Shown: in pieces, positions 23,281 through 29,279 of the stretch
How positions within the stretch are numbered: the first letter of the stretch is position 1
Layout of the letters: every line of letters begins with the position of its first letter
NCBI GenBank assembly: GCA_937952395.1
Contig: CALFYV010000330.1
Span: 1-29,279 of the forward strand
From: an uncultured Bacteriovoracaceae bacterium
GTDB lineage: Bacteria; Bdellovibrionota; Bacteriovoracia; Bacteriovoracales; Bacteriovoracaceae
Direction of reading: 5' to 3'
DNA length: 29,279 nucleotides
Notes under the pieces: model-generated
Database searches by the model: none
What the model was told of the DNA's origin: nothing
The model's input: the letters and a program-made list of their open reading frames with translations, nothing else
Program-made: the position numbers and the translations under genes

Positions 23281-24391
23281 GGTTTTCAATCATCTCACAC
23301 ATCTGATTGTGGGAATATTTCTTCTTGGCCACTTCTTGTAAATGATTGGTATCTTTGTAATCATCCCAGTGACTCAAAACCTTCTCAAGTTTTTGCGCCA
23401 ATTCATTAGAATTATCAACTTCAAATAGTTCCCCTAATTTTCCATGTTCAAGAATGTCTGCACTTCCACCATAGTTAGTACCAATAACATAGTTTCCACT
23501 GGCCATGGCTTCAACTGTAACCATCCCAAAAGTTTCAGCGAGTGAAGCCATAATAAAAATATCTAAAGCGCGGTAAACATTTTCTACATCAGATCTAAAA
23601 TCTTGTAGTTGAATACGGTTAGGAGCCTTGCAACTTGCAATACTTTTCTTTAAATCTTCAAAGTATTTCATTTTTACCGGATCGTGAGGAGACGCTTCTC
23701 CCACAATGAGAAGTTCTACTTTAGGAAATTTTTCTTGGATAAGATTAAAAGCCTCCACTACATTGTGAATACCCTTGGCCCGATCGATTCTACCAACGAT
23801 GCCGATGAGGATATCTTGCGTTTTAATTCCAATTTTTTCTCTTGCTTGAATTTTAGAAAGTGGATTGGCATAAAACTTATCAATATCAATACACAAAGGA
23901 ATTTCAGCAATTTTCTCTTCTTTTATATTTGTTTTTTCTTTTAATTGTTTCTTAAGCCAAGGAAGAGGGGTGATCCATTTTTCAAGCTTACCAAACAGGA
24001 AATTGTGAATAAATCCCTTTTTATTCACACCAACTTCCATTTGTTGCAGAAAATAGAGTTTTAAGTTTGATTGATAAAACTTAGCAAAAACACATAAATC
24101 GATGTCGCGGCTAAAGGAGAAGATTAAATTTTGAATATCCTTCTCTTTGCAAATTTGAGCTAATTTTCGCGCTGCGAATACAGGATATCTTTGAGAGGTT
24201 TTTTTTAATAAAATAGGATCAAGGTCAGTATCAAGACCTTTTTTATGCATCCTGGAGTTTGTTCCGGTTATATAAGTGATTCTATGACCACGTTCTTTAA
24301 GCCAGCGGGCGAGCTTAATGAGATTAAGCTCAAGCCCTCCGAAGCCATCCGAGGTGCAAATAACACCAATATTCATTTTAGTTCGATTCAT
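23264..24391 (-). CDS. Family 4 glycosyltransferase
   Basis: A 375-residue GT-B enzyme. VICTSDGFGGLELNLIKLARWLKERGH is the N-terminal glycine loop; IPLCIDIDKFYANPL is the interdomain hinge; DILIGIVGRIDRAKGIHNVVEAFNLIQ, LLIVGEA, and the donor-binding E-x7-E in SLAETFGMVTVEAMASG complete the GT4 signature. The sugar is unknown; its place beside the core genes and the ligase suggests an LPS core or outer-core transferase. The start is uncertain: ATG at 24391 or five codons later at 24376, neither with a strong ribosome-binding site. A single-gene minus unit, convergent with the GT2 at its 3' end by 17 bases. Confidence 0.87.
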   Translation of the reverse strand: MNRTKMNIGVICTSDGFGGLELNLIKLARWLKERGHRITYITGTNSRMHKKGLDTDLDPILLKKTSQRYPVFAARKLAQICKEKDIQNLIFSFSRDIDLCVFAKFYQSNLKLYFLQQMEVGVNKKGFIHNFLFGKLEKWITPLPWLKKQLKEKTNIKEEKIAEIPLCIDIDKFYANPLSKIQAREKIGIKTQDILIGIVGRIDRAKGIHNVVEAFNLIQEKFPKVELLIVGEASPHDPVKMKYFEDLKKSIASCKAPNRIQLQDFRSDVENVYRALDIFIMASLAETFGMVTVEAMASGNYVIGTNYGGSADILEHGKLGELFEVDNSNELAQKLEKVLSHWDDYKDTNHLQEVAKKKYSHNQMCEMIENLIDQQ

Positions 24392-24419
24392 TGGCTTATT
24401 ATCACCAACTAAGTGATAA
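24391..24419 (+). promoter_or_regulatory. Candidate promoter for the core-type operon
   Basis: TTGGCT at 24391-24396, 17-base spacer and TGATAA at 24414-24419. A second possible element is an extended -10 (TGG followed by TATAAA at 24450-24455), only 10 bases before the ATG at 24466. A 5-bp inverted repeat (ACCAG at 24431-24435, CTGGT at 24446-24450) lies between them. Read by eye. Confidence 0.35.
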
Positions 24420-24465
24420 ATGAAAAGCTTACCAGGTTAGACTTTCTGGTATAAATTTAAAGACT

Positions 24466-25218
24466 ATGAAATTATCTGCAATCGTTATTTGCAAAAATGA
24501 AGAAAAAAGTATTGCCCGTTGTCTAGATTCATTAAATTGGGTTGATGAAGTTGTTGTTGCAGACAGTCATAGCAGCGACAAAACTCCTGAGATTGTTAAG
24601 AGTTATCCAAATACAAAACTCGTCGATACAGATTGGCTTGGTTTTTCTCAAACTAAAACTTTGGCCATCAGTCACGCTACTCATGATTGGATATTATGGT
24701 TGGATGCCGATGAAGAAGTCACAGCAGAACTTAAATTGGAAATTGAGTCAAAATTAAAAAATGAACCAAAAGCTGTGGCTTATAAAATTCATAGGCGTAA
24801 CTGGTACATGGGGCAAGAGGTTAAATATTCAGGTTGGCAAAATGATTGGGTTTCAAGATTGTTTCGAAAAGATAAATGTAAATTCGATAACAAGGAAGTT
24901 CACGAGTCCTTAATTATTAACGGAGATGAAAAAAAATTAAAATCTCGTCTCAATCATTACACTTATACAAATCTAGAAGATTATCTAGAAAAGTATAATA
25001 AATATAATTTACTATCAGCCAGAGATAAATTTTCAAAAACGGGTAAAGTTAATTTCTACCATTTACTATTAAAACCTTGGCTACGCTTTTTTCGACATTA
25101 TATTTTGCAACGTGGATTTTTAGACGGGAAACTTGGCATTGTCCTTTGTACCATGTCGGGAGTCAGTGTCTTTTTTCGTTATGTAAAAATTTGGCGTATG
25201 CAAAACGGAGAGAAATAG
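24466..25218 (+). CDS. WaaE/KdtX-like LPS core glycosyltransferase (GT2)
   Basis: A 250-residue GT2 enzyme of the WaaE/KdtX subfamily, which adds a glucose (beta-1,4) to inner-core heptose in enterics. Signature segments are LSAIVICKNEEKSIARCLDSLNWVDEVVVADSHSSDKTPEI, DTDWLGFSQTK, HDWILWLDADEEV with the metal-binding DAD, and RLFRKDKCKFDNKEVHESL; the C-terminal RHYILQRGFLDGKLGIVLC with a terminal hydrophobic stretch is also family-typical. Length matches. It heads a plus-strand operon with two GT9 heptosyltransferase-like genes, which supports a core role. No good Shine-Dalgarno is seen before its ATG; the stop directly precedes the next ATG. Confidence 0.87.
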   Translation: MKLSAIVICKNEEKSIARCLDSLNWVDEVVVADSHSSDKTPEIVKSYPNTKLVDTDWLGFSQTKTLAISHATHDWILWLDADEEVTAELKLEIESKLKNEPKAVAYKIHRRNWYMGQEVKYSGWQNDWVSRLFRKDKCKFDNKEVHESLIINGDEKKLKSRLNHYTYTNLEDYLEKYNKYNLLSARDKFSKTGKVNFYHLLLKPWLRFFRHYILQRGFLDGKLGIVLCTMSGVSVFFRYVKIWRMQNGEK

Positions 25219-26262
25219 ATGAGGGCCTGGTTAGAAAAAGGTGCCAGATATACTTCCAACGGACTTAAGAACTTTAAGAATCTTAAGTACGAAGATGTTA
25301 AAAAAGTTTTAGTCATTAGACACGCGGCACTTGGAGATATGATTCAAACTCGTCCGTTTTTATATGAACTAAAAAAATTGTTTCCCAATGCAAAAATAAC
25401 TCTAAGTACAGTATCAACATATCAAATTGGCGCACCATACGATTTAGTTGATTCAAAACATATCATTGATAAAAAAAATAAATCTTTTTTTAGTTTTTAT
25501 AAAGAAATAAAAAAACTGGGTCAACAAGATATCATTTTTGATTTAGCAGATACGTCTCGTTCAGTTTTACTTTCTTTTTTAACAAGAGCAAAACTCAAGT
25601 TGGGTTTTCCTTATCGTGACATACCACTCGTTTATGACATTAAACTTTATCGAAGTGAGTTTAATTTTGAAGCAGATATTCTATTAGAGTTCCTTGCTAT
25701 TTTTGGGCATAAATCAGAATATCCACTGAATTTTAATATGCCTAAATTTAATAGAATAAAAGCTCATAAAGTAGTCGGAATTTTCATGAGTTCTTCAACA
25801 CCTCATAAAAACTACCCAGTCAATAAATATTTGAATGTAATTAGAAGCTTGGCGATAAAACTTCCAGAATTCGAATTTGTTTTAATTCAAGGCAAGGCAG
25901 AGCATGAAAAGTTTTTAGATGAGTTTAAAAGTCTACAGTCTTTTCAAAATATAAAACTACGAGAGTTCACGCCGCTAGAAGATTTAATTAATTGGATCTC
26001 GCAAATATCTTTACTCATATCTAATGATACGGGCGTAAGGTACATCGTGATAGACACACATTCTCCTACATTAAGCGTATTCAATCTGACGATTCCATTC
26101 AGAGTTTGGCCAAAGTATGAACGTTGCCATGACTTTGTCTCCAATATAGATGGGACAAATCCGGATGAGGCAAGAGTTGTCGCTGCTGCAGTCAATTTAT
26201 TAAGCAATTTCACTCAGTACGGTGAAGGAAAAAAGAGAAATGAAAACAATTTGCTTAAGTAG
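25219..26262 (+). CDS. Diverged family 9 (heptosyltransferase-like) glycosyltransferase
   Basis: A 347-residue GT9-type protein. The N-terminal domain has VLVIRHAALGDMIQTRPFLYELKKLFPNAKITL, keeping the GD motif with the presumed catalytic Asp; the C-terminal domain has VGIFMSSSTPHKNYP and LISNDTG near 267-272. In most ADP-heptose transferases the next residues are PMHxAAALG, but here they are VRYIVIDTH, so the conserved His and small residues of the donor site are gone. Either donor specificity has changed or activity is reduced. An extra basic N-terminal stretch (about 30 residues) precedes the fold. It overlaps the next gene by 23 bases if that starts at 26240. Confidence 0.82.
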   Translation: MRAWLEKGARYTSNGLKNFKNLKYEDVKKVLVIRHAALGDMIQTRPFLYELKKLFPNAKITLSTVSTYQIGAPYDLVDSKHIIDKKNKSFFSFYKEIKKLGQQDIIFDLADTSRSVLLSFLTRAKLKLGFPYRDIPLVYDIKLYRSEFNFEADILLEFLAIFGHKSEYPLNFNMPKFNRIKAHKVVGIFMSSSTPHKNYPVNKYLNVIRSLAIKLPEFEFVLIQGKAEHEKFLDEFKSLQSFQNIKLREFTPLEDLINWISQISLLISNDTGVRYIVIDTHSPTLSVFNLTIPFRVWPKYERCHDFVSNIDGTNPDEARVVAAAVNLLSNFTQYGEGKKRNENNLLK

Positions 26263-27226
26263 AACTGATAGTATTGGAGATGTCATCTTAACCCTTCCCA
26301 TGGCAGGATTGATAAAGAAAAAATATCCAAATACAAAAATCATTTTTTTAGGCAAAACATATACAAAACCAATTATTGATAATTGTGAGTTTGTTGATGA
26401 ATTTATCAATTGGTCTGAATTAGAAAAAAAAACAGAGATTGATTGTATCAATTTATTTAAGGAAAAAAATATTGACTGGTTTTTTCATGTTTTTCCTAAT
26501 AGAAAAATCGCGCGAATTATTAAAAAAGCCAAAATCCCAGAGCGTGTAGGTACATCTCATAGATTATATCATTGGTTAACATGTAATCACCGCCCACGTT
26601 TTACAAGAAAAAACTCAAACCTTCATGAGTCTCAACTAAACTTAAAACTTTTAACGCCAATTCTTGAAGATAATTCTATTTCACTTACTGAAATGCAAAA
26701 TTATTTTGGTTTTAAGAAATTAACATTGCCATCTCGACTAAATCATTATTTTGAAGCGAATGTGAAACACGTTATTTTTCACCCCAAATCTCAAGGCAGC
26801 GCTGTGGAGTGGGGAGCCAAAAATTTTATAAAACTTGTAAATTTATTAGATAAAGAAAAATACCGAGTTTATATTTGTGGAACTCAAACAGAGAAAGAAA
26901 TTCTACAAGACGTTTTGTTAACCCCTCTTAAAAATAAAGTTATTGATCTCACAGGACAATTGAGTTTAAGCGAATATATTGCTTTTATTCAAAAATGTGA
27001 TGTTTTAATTGCAGCCAGTACAGGGCCACTACATATTGCAGCGGTGAGCGGTGTTAAGGCCATCGGATTATTTTCCAATAAAAAACCCATCTTCCCTCAA
27101 CGTTGGGCACCGATAGGGAAGAATGCTTGCACAATTATCAATGAAAATTCTAGACAGTATACTGATCCAGTCAAAGAGATTAAGGAAATTAAGCCTGAAC
27201 TAGTTTTTGAGGAAATTAAACGATAG
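26240..27226 (+). CDS. Family 9 glycosyltransferase, ADP-heptose:LPS heptosyltransferase-like
   Basis: A 328-residue GT9 enzyme that would add a heptose (or related sugar) to the lipid A core. TICLSRTDSIGDVILTLPMAGLIKKKYPNTKIIFLG carries the GD motif, and AASTGPLHIAAVSGVKAIGLFSNKKPIFPQRWAPIG is the intact donor-binding block, in contrast to the upstream paralogue. HVFPNRKIARIIKKAKIPERVGT is the typical first-domain stretch. I start at the ATG 26240, where homology begins, with AAGGA about 10 bases upstream; a GTG at 26222 is in frame. It ends just before the MBOAT gene, whose AGGAAG site overlaps the stop region. Confidence 0.87.
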   Translation: MKTICLSRTDSIGDVILTLPMAGLIKKKYPNTKIIFLGKTYTKPIIDNCEFVDEFINWSELEKKTEIDCINLFKEKNIDWFFHVFPNRKIARIIKKAKIPERVGTSHRLYHWLTCNHRPRFTRKNSNLHESQLNLKLLTPILEDNSISLTEMQNYFGFKKLTLPSRLNHYFEANVKHVIFHPKSQGSAVEWGAKNFIKLVNLLDKEKYRVYICGTQTEKEILQDVLLTPLKNKVIDLTGQLSLSEYIAFIQKCDVLIAASTGPLHIAAVSGVKAIGLFSNKKPIFPQRWAPIGKNACTIINENSRQYTDPVKEIKEIKPELVFEEIKR

Positions 27227-27233
27227 GAAGATT

Positions 27234-28679
27234 ATGGTATTCAGTTCAATTAAATTTTTATTTTACTTTCTGCCTGTTGTTATTGCTTTATATTTTCTTA
27301 CAAGCGTAGTTTTTAAGAAAAAATATACATTACTCAATTTAATTTTATTATTATCCAGCTTGATCTTTTATATTGAAGGAGAAAAAGGCTTAGTCCTTGT
27401 CATGATATTCTCAGGAACAGTGGACTATTTTCTTGGTTTATATATTTCTAATATTTATAAAAAAAATCCAGGAAATGAAAAACCAGTACCGATGCAGAAG
27501 TTTGGGTTATTATTTTCAATTATAATTAATCTAGGAGTTTTATTTTATTTTAAATATTCCAATTTTTTCATTGAAGAAGTTAATTACTTATTACAAAATA
27601 TTTTTCATTCAAGTTCTCAAATAGATTACTTAAATGTAACGCTTCCCTTAGGCATTAGTTTTTATACTTTCCAATCCATGAGTTATACTATCGATATTTA
27701 CTACAGAAATGTTGAAGCCAATCGTAATTATCTAGATTACACCTGCTTTATTACCATGTTTCCTCAGTTAGTGGCAGGCCCAATTGTTCGTTATAAAGAT
27801 ATCGAAACACAGTTACGTGATCGTGAACATTCGTATGAACTGATGGCCAGTGGTTTTAAACGTTTTACCTTGGGACTTGCAAAAAAAGTTATTATTGCCA
27901 ATTTTATTGCTTACTATGCAGACGAAATTTTTTCTCTTAAAGCTTCAACTTTGGACATGCCTTTAGCTTGGATAGGTGCATTTTGCTATTCTCTTCAAAT
28001 TTATTTTGATTTTTCTGGATATTCCGATATGGCCATTGGTCTTGGAAAAATATTCGGATTCCACTTTCCCGAAAACTTTAATTACCCATATATCGCCAAA
28101 AGCGTTCAAGATTTCTGGCGCCGTTGGCATATTTCACTTTCAAGTTGGTTTCGCGATTACCTTTATATTCCCCTAGGCGGTAATAAAGGTAAACCATTTC
28201 ATGTTTATAGAAATCTCTTTATCGTTTTTATTCTATGTGGCTTTTGGCACGGGGCTAGTTTCACATTTGTTATTTGGGGACTTTATCATGGTTTCTTTTT
28301 AGTTATGGAAAGATTTTTAAAAGATAAGGTTAAGTTAAACTTACCTGATGCCATTAAACACATGTATACAGTTTTTGTTTTTATATTCGGATGGGTTATT
28401 TTTAGATCTGAAAATAATTCTCAACTTTATTTTTATTTAGAAAAAATGGTCAGTTTTAATTTTGAACAAGGCGATACCGTTATTCGCATTATAACAGAAA
28501 GTAAGTTTGTAATTGCGGCATTGCTTGGGATTATATTTTCTATTCCTGTTTTTCCTTACTTCTCGCAGAAAACTAAAGATCGCTACCTTTATTCACTATT
28601 GTATTTAATACTTTTTATTATATGTTGCATTTCTTTAATTGGAGATGACTACAACCCTTTTATTTATTTTAGGTTTTAA
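27234..28679 (+). CDS. AlgI-like MBOAT polysaccharide O-acyltransferase
   Basis: A 481-residue membrane-bound O-acyltransferase that passes an acetyl group across the inner membrane for glycan O-acetylation. About ten or more hydrophobic segments are visible. Family motifs: PLGISFYTFQSMSYTIDIYY, FPQLVAGPIVRY, IYFDFSGYSDMAIGLGKIFGF, FWRRWHISLSSWFRDYLYIPLGGN with His299, and CGFWHGASFTFVIWGLYHG with the catalytic WHG His339. This is the AlgI/PatA-type, not DltB. The ATG at 27234 has AGGAAG just upstream and starts at the first helix. The following gene starts one base after its stop and encodes the expected SGNH-like partner, so the two form an acetylation pair, probably acting on the O-antigen or core. 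Confidence 0.92.
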   Translation: MVFSSIKFLFYFLPVVIALYFLTSVVFKKKYTLLNLILLLSSLIFYIEGEKGLVLVMIFSGTVDYFLGLYISNIYKKNPGNEKPVPMQKFGLLFSIIINLGVLFYFKYSNFFIEEVNYLLQNIFHSSSQIDYLNVTLPLGISFYTFQSMSYTIDIYYRNVEANRNYLDYTCFITMFPQLVAGPIVRYKDIETQLRDREHSYELMASGFKRFTLGLAKKVIIANFIAYYADEIFSLKASTLDMPLAWIGAFCYSLQIYFDFSGYSDMAIGLGKIFGFHFPENFNYPYIAKSVQDFWRRWHISLSSWFRDYLYIPLGGNKGKPFHVYRNLFIVFILCGFWHGASFTFVIWGLYHGFFLVMERFLKDKVKLNLPDAIKHMYTVFVFIFGWVIFRSENNSQLYFYLEKMVSFNFEQGDTVIRIITESKFVIAALLGIIFSIPVFPYFSQKTKDRYLYSLLYLILFIICCISLIGDDYNPFIYFRF

Positions 28680-29279
28680 ATGCAAAAGAACTTTAAATTA
28701 ACAGCATGGCTATTTCTAGGAATACTTTTTTTACCCGGTTTAGTATTTTTAATCGAGTATTGTTTTTATCCAAAGTCAGAGGCTCTGAGCAAACAAAGAA
28801 TAAAAATTCGATTTCAACACTTTTATGAAAATGATTTCTCACTCAAAAAATACTTTATTACACTTAATAATTATTTAAATCTCAACTATTTAAACGTAAA
28901 TGAAATGAATGGCGTTCATATAGGGAAAGACGGTTGGCTTTTTCTAAAGCCTGCTGGCTTAGAAAATCCTATAGAATTACTTAAAGGAAAAAATACAATA
29001 ACGAAAATTGAAATCAATAATATCTCTCAATTTTTCAAAAAACGCCCCTTTGATACGAGTATTCCTTATTTTTTTACGATTGCGCCTAACAAACATTCTC
29101 TGTATTTAGATAAAATTCGAACATTGTTCCCCTTGGAGAGTTATCAGAATTCAGCTAGGGCGATTGAAATTTTTAGTCCTATAATTAAAACTATTTTAGG
29201 CGAAAGCTTCATTGATATACTGTCGGATTTTGAAAAATTAAAAATAAATGAAACAAATCTTTATCAGAAACTGGATACA
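28680..29279 (+). CDS. AlgJ/AlgX-like SGNH-hydrolase-type O-acetylation partner, 3' end outside the window
   Basis: The frame is open for 200 codons to the window edge. The start ATG follows the MBOAT stop directly. Residues about 9-26 are one hydrophobic segment (signal anchor), so the rest should be periplasmic. Then come NGVHIGKDGWLFL, the GxDGWLF hallmark of AlgJ/AlgX/DHHW proteins, and FFTIAPNKHSLY, the PNK motif. The last residues are LYQKLDT, where this family normally reads a Tyr-x-x-DTHW block containing the catalytic Asp and His; the window stops before the His. The protein would take acetyl groups from the MBOAT partner and place them on the glycan. Confidence 0.85.
   Translation, partial: MQKNFKLTAWLFLGILFLPGLVFLIEYCFYPKSEALSKQRIKIRFQHFYENDFSLKKYFITLNNYLNLNYLNVNEMNGVHIGKDGWLFLKPAGLENPIELLKGKNTITKIEINNISQFFKKRPFDTSIPYFFTIAPNKHSLYLDKIRTLFPLESYQNSARAIEIFSPIIKTILGESFIDILSDFEKLKINETNLYQKLDT

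Noticed and set aside
1..29279. JUMPstart/ops element typical of O-antigen operons
   Set aside because: No GGCGGTAG-type sequence was found by eye in the divergent gaps on either strand.

Overview
The window is a surface-polysaccharide and LPS biosynthesis region from an AT-rich Gram-negative bacterium (roughly one third G+C by eye). It holds 31 intact or edge-cut protein genes and one disrupted one. Nearly all act in nucleotide-sugar synthesis, glycosyl transfer, polysaccharide export or O-acetylation. LPS-type genes (heptosyltransferase-like GT9 pair, WaaE/KdtX-like GT2, O-antigen ligase/polymerase) point to an outer membrane. The low G+C, gene style and mix of families would fit Bdellovibrionota (Bacteriovorax-like) or another low-G+C proteobacterial lineage, but nothing here fixes the taxon. 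I see no tRNA, rRNA, CRISPR array, transposase or phage gene.

Layout. (1) 1-2663, minus strand: VioA-like DegT aminotransferase, PseG-like protein and a NeuB-family synthase broken by an in-frame TGA. (2) 2832-7963, plus: pseG, pseH, pseI, then a HisH/HisF-like pair and a PP-loop N-acetyl-sugar amidotransferase. Together these suggest an acetamidino-modified pseudaminic acid; PseB, PseC and PseF are not in the window. (3) 7960-9045, minus: CgeB-like glycosyltransferase. (4) 9130-10980, plus: GT4 and an extended SDR that lacks the catalytic Tyr. (5) 10961-12833, minus: Wzx-type flippase and a methyltransferase. (6) 12937-18672, plus: rfbA-rfbC-rfbD-rfbB (dTDP-L-rhamnose), a WbpM/FlaA1-type membrane 4,6-dehydratase and an initiating phosphoglycosyl transferase. 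(7) 18669-21041, minus: methyltransferase, GT2 and a WbpV/WreQ-like 4-ketoreductase. (8) 21149-23280, plus: O-antigen ligase/polymerase and GT2. (9) 23264-24391, minus: GT4. (10) 24466-29279, plus: WaaE-like GT2, two GT9 proteins, an AlgI-like MBOAT acyltransferase and the start of its AlgJ/AlgX-like partner, cut by the window edge.

How it works together. The dehydratase and ketoreductase would make a UDP-6-deoxy-HexNAc (QuiNAc/FucNAc type), and the small phosphoglycosyl transferase would load it on undecaprenyl phosphate. Rhamnose, a pseudaminic-type nonulosonic acid and other sugars would be added by the GT2/GT4/CgeB enzymes. Wzx flips the lipid-linked unit, the WaaL/Wzy-like protein ligates or polymerises it, the WaaE/GT9 set builds the lipid A core, and the MBOAT/SGNH pair O-acetylates the product.

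The most notable points are: the candidate acetamidino-nonulosonate module, in which the HisF-like subunit has lost the cyclase Asp; the stop codon plus a biased substitution cluster in the NeuB copy at the left edge; and a strict strand alternation in which every convergent gene pair overlaps at its 3' ends.
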